The notes under the pieces: generated by a model
The model's database searches: none
The model's input: only the letters and a program-made list of their open reading frames with translations
What the model was told of the DNA's origin: nothing
Shown: positions 10,711 to 22,100 of the stretch, piece by piece
Layout of the letters: the number at the start of each line of letters is the position of its first letter
Numbering within the stretch: the first letter of the stretch is position 1
Program-made: the position numbers and the translations under genes
Origin: Microdochium bolleyi
Lineage: Eukaryota; Ascomycota; Sordariomycetes; Xylariales; Microdochiaceae
NCBI GenBank assembly: GCA_001566295.1
Contig: KQ964247.1
Coordinates: forward strand, 3,348,001 to 3,412,000
Reading direction: 5' to 3'
DNA length: 64,000 bases

Positions 10711-12177
10711 TCACGCAGCAGCCGCATACGGCGTGCCGTACGAGCCCAGATCGAAGCCCTCGACATCGACAAAGCCGTACATGGACCCGTCCGAGTTGTT
10801 CTTCATGCCCTCGCCCCACTTGCCCATGCTCTGCTTGAACACGTTGACGTGGTCCTCGCGGCTGAGGTCGAGCGGCTCCTTGTCCTTGCCGACGAGCCGC
10901 ATCTGCGTGCCGGCCGCGACGTTGGTGATGCCAAAGTCGCTCTCGTCGAAGAGCGTCTCGATGGCGGCGTCGGCCTTGCCCTCGAGGATCTTCTTGGCGA
11001 GGTCGAACTCGTGCGTGACGGGCCGCGCGAGCCCGACGCCGTCGATGCTCCGGAGCGCCTCGACCATGGCGCCCGCGCTGCGGAAGCCGCCCGTGACGTA
11101 CACTTTGGTCTTGGAGAGGTTCGGCCGGATGCTCTCGGCGAACTCGATGAAGAAGGCCTCGCGCTTCTTGGTGCTCTCGCGCGCGTGCTTGAATCCGAAG
11201 GACTGGTACGTGCCGCCCGAGAGCTCGACGTAGTCGAACCCGTGGCGCTCCAGGTCGAGGCACAGGTCGCGGCACTCATCGGGCGTGATGCCGCCCTCCT
11301 GGAACTCGACGCTGTTGAGCTTGATGCCGACGCTGAAGGACTCGGGCACGCCCCTCGCGCGGATGGCGTCCGAGATCTCAAAGATGATGCGCGACCGGTT
11401 CTGCAGGGAGCCGCCGTACGCGTCGGTGCGCTTGTTGGTCGTCTGGGAGAGGAACTGGGCGATGAGGTAGCCGCTGTTTTGGAGTTGCAGTGTTAGTTGT
11501 TTGGTTCACTTGGTCCTGTCAAGACAATAGAACACTGGGGTCTGTGAGACTTACTGGGCACCGTGCAGCTGGATGCCGTCGTAACCCGCCTTGTGCAGGT
11601 ACTCGGCGGCAAACGCGAAGCCCTCGACGACGCGGTCAATGTCCTCCTTGGTCATGGCGCGGGGCTTGGCGAACTGCATGCCCATCGGGCTGCCCTCGAG
11701 CTGGACGTCGCTCGCGCTGATCGGGTGCGGCTGGACGTTGCTGGTGACCTGCCGGCCCGGGTGGCTGACCTGGCCCACGATCAGGCTGCCCTCCTTCTTG
11801 GCGGCCTCGGCCATCCTCCGGAAGCCGTCGAAGCGGGGGCCCGAGAAGGCGCGGTCCTCGGGTGCGCCGTGGGCGGGGATGATGGCGTTGCCGGGGGCCT
11901 CGAGGTGGTCGTACTCGATCATGATGTTGCCCGTGAGGATCAGGCCCAGCCCGCCCTCGCCCCAGCGCCGGTACACGTTGACCAGCTCGTCCGAGGGGAT
12001 GCCGCGCTTGGGTAGGTCGGTGGGCGACCACGAGGACAGGCGCTCCGTCATGGCGCCCTTGAGGAACCGGTTGGGCGCCGTCTTGCCGCTGAACTCGAGC
12101 TTGAGGGGCTGCGCGAGGGGCGACGGGTCGACGGGCTTGCCGTCGGCGCCCTCGAACTGGAAGCGTCTCGGGGCCAT
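10711..12177 (-). CDS. NADH:flavin oxidoreductase, Old Yellow Enzyme family
   Basis: This is an FMN-dependent TIM-barrel enzyme expected to reduce activated C=C bonds using NAD(P)H. Exons on the minus strand are 12177-11555 and 11473-10711, giving 461 residues. Family landmarks are NRFLKGAMTE near the N-terminus (FMN contact), VGQVSHPGRQ (strand 3 region), and the HGAHGYLIAQFLS signature formed across the intron, followed by NKRTDAYGGS and the NRSR phosphate-binding segment. The C-terminal VYVTGGFRS and GLARPV segments match strands 7-8. The splice site is confirmed because it completes HGAH-GYL. The sequence looks like the fungal OYE group with an extended C-terminus rather than yeast OYE2/3. 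Substrate is unknown. A TATA box lies about 200 bases upstream. Confidence 0.92.
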
Positions 12178-13973
12178 TGTGCTGGTTGTGGGGTGGTTGA
12201 TGGTGTGAGGTTGTGTTTCTGGAGGTTCTGTGTCGTCCTGCTTGGCGTAAAGATGGACGCTGTCGTCTACTTCTCCGCTGGTGTGATGCGTGGAAAGAGT
12301 GGTATCTCGGAATCTGTTGATCAGAGTCGTTGGATATCTTCCGGGACAATGAGACGAGACGGAGGGCAGCGCCGCCCGTTTATATATTCCGCATCTACTC
12401 TTTCCCACCTCGCTCACACCCGCTCCGTCCCCGCTGTAACACAATTAGTAATGTTCGCATGAAGGAAAGAAACTCACCGTTCTCACGTATGGCAGCCTCC
12501 ATCTTGACGTAATTCGGCAAACCTCCCCCCTCTCCGGCCCCCCCAGCGGGTCCGCCCCCCAAATCGACCTTACTTCCCCATTCAGGACGCCGCCGCGCAA
12601 CGCCATTGGCTGCCGGCGGATGGGCGAATGGTCCGCCCGCACACCGGGTTTCCCGCACCCGCTCTGGCGCACAGAGGGCACGTGGTGGGGCTCCGGCACT
12701 TCTGGAATGATCTTGCTTTTTTCTCTCGGTCGCCCCCTTGCCGCGCCGCGCACCGATCCGCCGCCTCGGCTGCGTGATCAAGAGCTATGTTCTCTGCCTC
12801 GTCATTGCATCATCCATCTGGTGTTTTCGCGATTCGCGGTCTGGGTAGGATAGTACCAGCTCCCTTTTCTCCTCGTACGACGAACGGAATCTGAGCACCA
12901 CTACCCGGATCAGGAAGACTTCCTGGCCAGGCCAGACCCCCGGCCCCTCCGGAAGTCAGTATTGTCCCGATTCCCATCCTTCCCCGACCCAAGGCCCTAT
13001 CGCCGATGAATCGCAGATTCGTTCATTCTTCCCCTGCCCGCTTACGGTGCCACCCAGACCCCAGTTATTCACACAACCCCCAACATTATGTGCTATGCAA
13101 TCGTGAAAAGGATAAGGCATTGCTTTCAAACCAGTCATTCGGCGAGTGAGTGAGTGACCACCACCACCCAGGATATCCTAATGTCTGAAGTTTATCGGAC
13201 TTTTCCGTCCTCGCACTCACGCCGCCGCCCGGCGTCCAGCCGGCCCGGGCTCAAAAAGGTCACGATCCCGCGGGCAAACCCAGGCAAACCCCGGCCCACC
13301 TGGCGCATGGTTTCTGCATCGCGGTCGAGTGCTTTGTCCATTTGTCATCACCTTCTTCCTGCTCCAGCTGTGCCGAGGTTCCTTCCCTTCACCTACCTAC
13401 TCCACCACTAAACAAGCTCCGGGCTGGGTCCGCTATCACGCACTCCGGACGGTGTGGAAAAGGCGTCAGGCCACCTTAGGCATGATGATGCCTGCCGCCG
13501 CAGTAGCACAACTCCAGGACCCCCTTTGCTGCAAGTGCTCCGCTGGCCGAATCATGACTTCTTGACGTCCCCGGCACTCTTCTCACCTGCCCACATCACT
13601 CCCTGGGCGTATTGATTACAGGCTCGGCAGTTGAGGGACAAGACAAGCATGGATCGATACGCCACCACTCGTGCACACACAAGGGACCACATGCACCATG
13701 TCCGTGTCGAGCCTGCTTTGGAAACTCTTGTGGAGCAGTCGCATGGAGCAGATCAAATTGCCCTGTCCTTTTGTAGACATGCTGTATCTATGATGAAGAT
13801 TCACCATCACGTTTATCTTCCTGTATGGTCAAGTGAGATCCGGACTCGCAAAGAAAATACAACCCAAGTTGTCAAGCGCCAAGCAAATGCCCAAGCTTGC
13901 TCGCTTCAATTTCACACCCATAACGCCGATCATGCCGAATAGAAGTCTATGCAAGGGTCAAAACTCAGTTGCC
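12178..13973. other. Intergenic between OYE promoter and the aspartic protease 3' end
   Basis: The left part is the OYE promoter and leader with a TATATAA element. The middle (12450-13560) is GC-rich without a credible reading frame. The right end is AT-richer and carries the terminator side of the protease gene. No repeat or RNA gene was found. Confidence 0.5.
12378..12388 (-). promoter_or_regulatory. TATA box of the OYE gene
   Basis: AATATATAAAC reads on the minus strand about 205 bases before the start codon. It is followed by a pyrimidine- and purine-mixed leader. It is a motif match only. Confidence 0.5.
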
Positions 13974-15489
13974 TTAGGCGAGAAGGAATATCAAGCCGGT
14001 CAAGGGGGCCAGAAGCCACAGGGAAGACGCTTTGGCGCCTCCGTCTGCTGCATTAGGCTTCGAGGATGGAGTTGGCGACGGTTGAGGCTGATATGTAGCC
14101 CCTGGCGTAGCAATGCCAACTCCTAGAGTCGCGGTGATTGGACTCGGCACTGCGGTCGCGTTGGGGACCTGGCCAGGTGCAGCAATCTCGATAATGTTGG
14201 ACGTCGTGGCGTTGAACACGGTCTGTCCGAGTGAGACTTGATTGCTTGCCATGTCAATCACCACATATGCAGAACGCAAAAACGTGTCGCCCAGGACCAC
14301 GGTCCCGGCCCCCGCGGGCATGATGCCGAACAAGCACGCCTTCGAGCCATCCGGGTACTGAGGACCAGATCCATCCTCCTCAGCCATGTCGATCACCAGT
14401 TCGTCCATCCCAACGCTGATCATCGGCGACGAGAAGTTGAAGGCGACCGCGAGAGGTGAGGTGGCCAGTGAGCAGGGGACATAGGCCATGCCGTTAGACG
14501 AGTCGAACTGAGCCCCTACTTGCGCGTACAGCTTGGTGATGATGGTATCCGGGAGGTAGGTAAGGCTGGAGCCTGCATCGAGAAGTGCAGCATGTGCCAG
14601 GTTGTCCTGTAGAGAGGAGCCGTTGAATGACACACCGGTCAGGGTGATCTTGATCTGGTTGTATACGCCAGCGTTAGGCTGTATCGGAAGCGTGGCCAGA
14701 CTGCCAGAGTATTTGGCAGTATCGACGCCTCCGAATAGCACACTCCCCGCGTTTGATGCCAGATCGTTCAGCCACAGGCTGTATGCACTAGAAGCGATGG
14801 CGCCAGACGATGCCAGCCTTGCGGGGAGGTTTTCATAAGGCTTCCCACCGGCGATCTGCACCTGGGACTCGAGCATGGGGTATCCAATCCCGAGCACTGC
14901 CTCGGTGGAAGTGCTCTTGGAGCCAATGCCGAACTGGAAGTCTTTTAGTTTGGTGCCCGAGATGGATAAGTCGTCAGTGGCATAATTGCCGGATGCGGAC
15001 GTGCCATCGGCATACCGCACGGAGAAGAGAGTCTCGAGATTCTTTCTCGTCGACGAAGACGCGGGATCGTAGGTGCCAGACTGGCTACACGCGCCGTCTC
15101 CTTTGCTGCAGAGAGAGGAAGATGGTATGTTGACCCATAGATCGCTGCTGCCAGTATCAAGTGAGGCGCGCAGATTCTGCGGTGGGTTGCCTAGGGTGAA
15201 GTTGACAAAATACAATATCTCCTGCCATTCTGGTCAGCCATTGGCTCAGCCACGGAGCACTGCTCTCGAGGAGAATCAGAATCAGGACGCCTACCTGGTT
15301 TGTAAGGTCGGCATGGACGGTGCCTCTGCGGCGAATGCGATCCCTGCGTATCGGGTCTGTGACTTTTGCCCTCTCTGTGACGAAATGCGCCACACGTGGT
15401 GCGTTGCCGCGAGGGCTCTGTGCGGCGAGGACACCGGTGTACGCTGGCAGGCCGAAGACGACGGCGAGCGCGGCGGCTGTGAAATGCAT
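13974..15489 (-). CDS. GPI-anchored aspartic protease (OpsB/yapsin-like)
   Basis: This is a pepsin-family (A1) endopeptidase expected at the plasma membrane or cell wall. Exons on the minus strand are 15489-15295 and 15221-13974, giving 480 residues. A signal peptide (residues 1-23) precedes a short propeptide that ends in basic clusters (RRDR, RRR), fitting Kex2 processing. The first catalytic motif is DTGSS with D87. The second is DAGSS with D280, where Thr or Ser is usual at the middle position. The flap region around VRYADGT is present. The C-terminus is Pro/Ser/Thr-rich and ends in a hydrophobic tail (SLWLLAPLTGLIFLLA), typical of GPI attachment. The intron is placed so that NQ-EILYFVNFTLG is continuous. 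Roles known in the family include processing of secreted and wall proteins. Confidence 0.92.
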
Positions 15490-17538
15490 GCTGGTGGTAG
15501 GCGGCCCCAATGCGAAGTGCAATGTCGCGATGCCGCACAGCGGAGGGAGACAGTGTGTTGAGGATGCAGTGCCTGCTGGTGGTACAGGCTGTGGCTGCAA
15601 AGGAGTTTTGTCGAGGAAGAGTGACTAGAGTGAAACCCGACCTCAAACGAGAGGGCAGAAGGGGCGACGTAAGCAGCCCGACGTAATCAGGCCGTATCGC
15701 GGTGGACGCCGGACATGCGTCGCGGGCGGGAGGCAGGGCGCTAGAGGACTACCTTAGGGCATGGGGAAACCCAGTCGCGTGCCGGGCGTGGTGCGAGGTG
15801 CGTAACCGGTGGAGCGGCGAAGATGAAGTGCAATCAATCTTTGAGGCGTGCCAACAATTGGATGCGAGGACGGCGAGCTGGGATGGAGGAGTTGACGTGC
15901 AAGTGTGTAAGTGGGATGGATGGGCCTATGGGCTTGGCGGCCGTGAAACGGCACCACCTGGGCAGCGGGAAAGGGTGCCGGCTCCTGAGGCGGCCGCGTG
16001 TCAGCCAGTGGCAGACACCAGACAGCACCTGGGCAGACGTGAAGCTCTCACGGCAAAGAAGTGAGGTCAGCTGGAGGGGGTTTAGCTTCCCAAGGGTCAT
16101 TACGTGGCCGGCGCCCGACTAAGGTAGGTACGTACCGTGTGGAGGCCGGGGTCCTCCCGCCCTGGGACTTGTGATTGGCCCGCCCCGAGTCGTCCCTGCC
16201 CGAAGGGGAACGGTGCAACCAGGCGAGCCAGGGCAGCCGCGCGTCCCCCGGTCTAGACTGCGCAGCCGCAGCGTCTGCGCTTGCCTCTGCTCGCTGCCTC
16301 CTCCCTCCCTCCTGCTCAGCAGGTGTGCATCACAGAGACACCACTGCCATGGTGTCGAGCGACATGGGACACTGGATCGCTCTGCTTGCTTGCTAGTTTG
16401 CTTTGCAGCTTGCAGACTGCCGGCGGAATCCACCAGAGACTGACGTGGACCCTGGATCGTCGGGCTGTCAACGCTCAGGGCCCACGTCTCCTCTCGCCAA
16501 GCCGTCACTGAGCAGCCCGAAACAGCGTCGGGCCGGCGAGACACATGTCCCGGCCACACACAACCGGGTACTTTTTGTAGTCGGGACTCAAGTATAACTG
16601 TAAACCGCGACCGTGACGGATGCGACGCTGCATCCCGCCGCGCTGCGTGTCGCGCACCTCTGCGCACCATGCCTGTGTCGATGTGTCGGCAGCCCATGTC
16701 GCACGCAATGCCGGCTTGGCGGTTTCGCGACGCCTGGTAATGGTCCGAAACCGTTTCGATGGCCACCCCCTGTCGTCGTGGGGTCGATCCCCCGAACCTG
16801 GTCCCAGTCTCGATCGTGCTCCAACGCCCATCAACACTTCAACAACGGTCCTCCTGGCGGAGACTACTCCGGAGTTCATTGCGGCTCGGCATGAAGTTCC
16901 CCAGGAGGTTGTCAAATGGGACGAGATATGAAGCAAGATACAAACATACCTTACATTTTCGGAGCAGCAGCCGGTGCGGCTGGCAGACTTGGTCCGACGC
17001 CAGACTCTTGGAACCTGTCCTCGGCCAATCACGTCCGCCGCTATCCTTCTGCCTGGCCTCCTCAACCACCACTCCTGACTTCCAAGGGTGACATCGCCGT
17101 CAGCCTGAGGGATCCAAGACGAGGCTGAACGTATCAAGGCACGGACATGGCGTCCTCACATCAGGCACCAGCAATAAGCACATCGGCACGCTGCAGTACT
17201 GCTGCACGCCGATTCGCTCGGGATTCAGCAAGGGAAGACGAACGGGACATCTATATCATGCCCATAGCTCTTTCTAAATATCCAGAAATGGCGGAAGCTT
17301 CTGCAATACTCAGAACTCGTCTCCCATCCGAACCCGCTCGAAAACAGATTGCTGATAGTGCTGCCGGCCCGTCCTCCTCGACAAATCCAGCGATAATCAA
17401 GGTGGTCCATGATGCAAGAACAGTTCCCCACGGGCGCGTTCGTCGCCATGGACGACCCTGCCATGATCAACCATGAGCGCTGGTAGGTTTTATCAACTTT
17501 CGGTCTCCTCACTCCTCACTCCGCACGCGACCCAGGAA
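15490..17538. other. Intergenic between the protease and vma11
   Basis: The two genes diverge, so both promoters lie here. Frames of 100-210 codons exist on both strands (for example 16505-17137 minus) but they overlap one another, show no domain and have unlikely composition. I see no RNA gene or repeat. Confidence 0.5.
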
Positions 17539-18398
17539 ATGGATTCACAGAAGCTGATTTTGGGCATCACTGCCTCGCCTTTGCCAACCAGCCCAGTCTA
17601 CTCTGTGAGTCTAATCGCACAACTGCTCACAGTTCCCAGTTGGCAACCATGCTGCGGTTTTAAATGCACCATGATAAGATCCCAACACCCTCTTGACTAT
17701 CCTTCCTTCACGACGATGTTTGCGACCCGCCGTGCACCATCGAACTAACCATTTGGAAATATTACACGCCCACAGTCCTTCTTCGGCGCAATGGGCTGCT
17801 CCGCCGCCATAATATTCACCGTGCTCGGCGCGTCCTACGGCACCGCAAAGTCTAGCGGCGCCATCTTCTCCTCGGGCATCATCCGCCCGGACAGGCTGAT
17901 GCAGAACACGCTGTGCGCCGTCATGGCCCAGATCCTCGCCATCTACGGGCTCGTCGCGGCCGTCATCATCTCGGGCGACCTTACCGAGAAGATGCCCCTG
18001 CATCAGGGTTTCCTGCAGTTCGGCGCGGGCATCAGCGTCGGGCTGTGCGGCATGGCAGCCGGCTTTAGCATTGGTATTATCGGGGACGCTGGTGGTGAGT
18101 TGCTACTTCCTATTCTTGTTGATGTTCTTGTCGGAACATGGAGATGGAGAGCAGAGTAGCGTTTCCCAGGAGAGGGAAAGAGAGAGAAGCAAAGGAAAAA
18201 AAGAAAAGAAAAAGGTCCAGTAGATGCGCGCGAGGCTAACAAAAACTCCCAGTCCGCGCCAGCACCCAGCAGCCCCGGCTGTACGTCGGCATGGTCCTGA
18301 TCCTCATCTTCGCCGAGGTCCTCGGGCTCTACGGCGTCATCGTGTCCATCCTCATGCTCACAAAGTCCCGCCAGAACGTCACCGAGTGCACCTTCTGA
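17539..18398 (+). CDS. vma11: V-type proton ATPase proteolipid subunit c' (Vma11-like)
   Basis: This is a four-helix proteolipid of the vacuolar ATPase membrane ring that carries protons across the vacuolar and Golgi membranes. Exons are 17539-17604, 17776-18094 and 18253-18398, giving 176 residues. The first exon gives a 22-residue N-terminus ending in SPVYS, continuing as [14 protein letters not shown]. The proton-binding glutamate is E150 in helix 4 ([13 protein letters not shown]). The helix-2/loop region ([19 protein letters not shown]) differs from canonical c subunits, and the [14 protein letters not shown] junction is typical of c/c'. I favour c' (fungus-specific) over c because of the longer N-terminus and the divergent helix 2, but c and c' are hard to separate by eye. 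The 3' flank has an 18-base G-run. Confidence 0.88.
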
Positions 18399-19119
18399 GA
18401 TGGAAGGGGGGGGGGGGGGGGGGCGGGGGAAAAACCGCGCAACACCAGCCTCCTTTCCACCGACGATTCTATTGTCGCGCCGACATGACAACCTCCTCGA
18501 TTCGGTCTCCCGTCGAAGCCATACCCTCGCCAGCCTGCTTGTGTCCAACACGCGCGACTGTACATGTGTACACGGACCAGTGTGCCGCGTCGGGAAAGCA
18601 CTACGATTGGCGAAGGCGGGCAAGCGTGTCGCTGGTGTCATGGGGGTGGCTGAACAGGGCGAAGAGTGAGAGCAGGACCTGCTCCCCGAGGGCACGGAAC
18701 TCGGGCTTGCAGGACTAAAAAGGGGCCATTGTATATTGGAGCCTGACGGAGGCTTCCAGCAGGTGGGAATTATATATATGTATATATATGCGAAGCGTAC
18801 GGACACGGGACGGGAGGTGCATTCGCAGCACTCATCGCTATGTTTCGACATGATAACTTCCATTGACATCCTACTGCCGACTGGCCGCGGTCCGAACATA
18901 CTAGTGCTCTGGCCAAGTAGCTGGAAATGACATGAGCAGCTTGAACACGAAAGGGCGCTTGACGGTTGTCATTACATTTCACAAGCACAGCGGGCATGCT
19001 CACTGCGTGAAAGACCTCCGGATCGGATAGTCATGCCCTTTCCTTGACGCTTTCAATCCCAGCGCAGCAAATAGTGTCATTTGTCAAGATTCTGGCCACG
19101 CAGCTGGATAACCCCTGCT
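18399..19119. other. Convergent 3' flanks of vma11 and pds5
   Basis: This spacer is between two tail-to-tail genes. It begins with a G18 run (18406-18423) directly after the vma11 stop. A short TATATATG repeat lies near 18770-18790. The rest is unremarkable and no coding sequence is evident. Confidence 0.55.
18406..18423. repeat. Poly-G tract of about 18 bases
   Basis: The run starts eight bases after the vma11 stop codon and lies on the sense strand, so it would be in the mRNA 3' UTR. After one C it is followed by five more G. Confidence 0.9.
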
Positions 19120-22100
19120 CTACTCGTCATCCTCATCGTCCTCCGTGGCCGCTTTCCTTCCGCGAGTGCTGCGGCCACTCGGCGCCCGGGTCGGCGCCGC
19201 CGCGGGCTTCGCTTTGCCACCTCTAGCTGCTCCCACTTTACTCGCTGCTGGCCGGGTTGGGAGAGCCTTTGGTGCTGGTGCCGCCGCCGCCGCACGACCC
19301 TTACGACCGTTGGCCTTGACAGGCTCGGGCTCGGGCTCCGCCTCGGCTTCCGCTTCATCAGGCTCTGCGTCATCCTCGTCATCCGCCTTCTCTGATGCAT
19401 CGCCACCACCCTCGCTCTCACTTTCGCCATCTTCAGCCTCTGATCCTGACTCCTCGTCGTCCTCGTCGTCCTCGTCATCATCATCGCGAGCAATGACGTT
19501 CCCGTCCTCATCGTAGTAGTCCCACTTGGCCACTCCTTCGAGCATGTCATCATCATCATCGTCGGAATCGCGCTCCATGTAGGTGTTGTTTGTGTGTTGA
19601 GCACGGCCACTGCGGCGGCGATTCGCATCATCCACTGCAGGCGCACCAGACTCGCGGGTTTTCTTCGGCTTCCGCGCCACTTTGGTCTTTGCAGCTTTCT
19701 TCGCCCTCGGCGGCTTTGGCTCCCGAACCTTGGGTGTCGATCTAGCTTTCTTTTGAGCAGGGTGCCCATCCCAGTGCTCATCCATGCTCTTCCGCTTCTG
19801 CACAATGGGTTAGTCATATGGCCATCTTGCATCTGCGATTGCATCGAACTTACCTTCTTCTTATCGGCAACCTTCAGCAGATCATCCAAGGCCTCCTCGG
19901 CGTCATCAGGCAGATAGTTCTTCTCCGCGACCTCCTGCGCCTTCTCGTGACTTGGGAGAGCAGTGTAGAGACCAACCGGCAGACCAACCCTCCCTACAAA
20001 TGCCTGGAAGCTCCATCCCTTTCTCTCCTGCCACTTTCTCAACAGCGTCGTGGCAAGGTCGCTGATGACATACAAATTCTCGCTCTTTGAAGGATCAATG
20101 CCATCCAAAGTCTGCTTGACACGCTCTGCATATTTGAAAACTACAGAGAAGTTGGACTCGGTGACGACGTTGCGGATGTAGAACAGCAGGTATTGCGCGT
20201 GGTCCATCAGGTCATTGGTGTCGGAGCTGTAGTCGGGATGGTGTGCCAGAAGGGAGACAAATCTCCCTATGGAGCTTTCCATGACATTCTGCTTCGCGTC
20301 GCGGAAGTGGCGGGCGCGGGATCGGATCCATGTTTCGACGTGCGCCTTGAAGTCAGGTTGGGGCTCAAAGGCAACCAAGAAGATCATCGTGTAGAATCTG
20401 GGCCGCAGTTTGCCTTGCACCAGGTACTTCTGCAGCTTCTCCACAAACAGTCGGCGCACCATGGCGCACGAGTCCTGGACCATGAATGCCAATTGGTTGA
20501 AATCTGCTGGTGTGAACATCTCCTCAAAATGCTTCAGCGTGCAGAGCTTGAGGAATGACTGCCCAGCCCGCAATCGAAGACGAGACCTGTGGTAAGCAGG
20601 AGACTCGGAATCCTTCTTTAGATTGCCCGATTGCTTCACCAGTGTCCGAAGTAGTTTGAACACGGTGAGCGCCAGCGCTTTGGCGTCATCCACGTCTTCG
20701 GTGCCTCGGAGACGATTGACCAGCAGTTTCAAAGCAGCACATTTCGTCTGGCACTCTTCGTCAAGATCGGCATCGGCAACCCATTCGGGGTCATCCTTCT
20801 TGGCTTCTGTTCGGTTCTCCGATAAGACATTCGTATAGACAATATCGGTGATCAGCTCTCGCTTGTCCACGGCTGCGGCTGAGGCAAGGAGCTCAACTTG
20901 GCTGATTGCGACGAGTCTGGTGAGGAAATTCGGCGAGCCGTAGTCCCAGTTCTTCGTCGCCTTGTTGAGAAGCTCACTAGCTGCAGCTCTGCTCGTGTTG
21001 TCACCCTTGGCTGTCAGCACGTTCACAGCGTACTTGGCCGCTTTCGGCGGCTGGCCGTGAAGAGCATAACCGATCAGTGCCTGCGAGAACTTGCGTTCCT
21101 TAGGGAGTTCCTGCGGGTACTTCTTGGAGTACGATGAGCATGCCTTCAGCACCTCTACCATGCTAGCATCATTAACCTTGTCTGCGGTCGGGGCAGATTC
21201 GATCAAGTCTTTGCATAGTTGACCAACGTGGGTCTTGAACAGGTCCGGGTTGTGCTGCGAGATCTCATTCGTGATCTCTTGAGCGGTGGCGCCGAGGCCA
21301 TCCTTGTCGCTTTTCGAGCAGTCCATGAATGTTGAGAGATGACTCTTGTTGAACAGTATGTTTGACGAGCGATACAACAAGGGCAGCAGTGTGTCTAGCA
21401 TGTGCGGGTTCTTCGATCCTTGCGCCCGCTTGATAAGCTCCTTGATGGCCCGCTGCATGGTCTTGAAGTCGCTTTCGGCAGACACAGCGAATCTAATGAG
21501 CTGGTAACTGCGCCGATCGTGCCAATTGGCGAAGTGATAAAGATCAGTCTCGACCTTGCTAGTATCTGGCAAGAATTGGCATAGGTAGGCGACCGTCTTC
21601 TTCAGATTGGCTTTGGCAGCTTCGGCATTCGAAGCAGGACTGCCTCCGTTGTAAGCATCACAGCTCTTGACCAGGTTCTCCATGACCTTAGAAAACTGTG
21701 GCTGACGAGCATTGAGTGCACTGAAGGCACGTTTGGCACTCGCATCAAGATGCTTGGCCAGCAAGATCACCCGCTCTGCTCGGATGCTATCAGGATCATA
21801 CGCGGGGTCTGCGGTGATCTGGGACTGCGCTCCATTGGTGCCCTTGGTTGCTTTCGCCTTGGGTGGTGGGAACGACAGCGGCACAAGATATTCGAAAATG
21901 ACCCTTTCAAGTAGTACGTTGAGTTCGGGATCATTGGCGTAGAATGTGTTGAAGATCCGCGTGGGTATGCTGCTGACTGCAGATGTGACGGCCTCCTGCC
22001 CAGCGGCGAGCTCGCCCGTGGCGGCAGCCCACAGTTTCGCTAGTAACGACATGGCCTCTACGCGAATCGCCGACTTCTTGTCACGGCAGCGATCTGCCAA

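Noticed and set aside
10651..11496. 281-codon frame antisense to the OYE gene
   Set aside because: Shadow of a confirmed coding exon with no domain.
16505..17137. 210-codon minus-strand frame
   Set aside because: No domain, composition unlike the real genes, and other frames of similar length overlap it.
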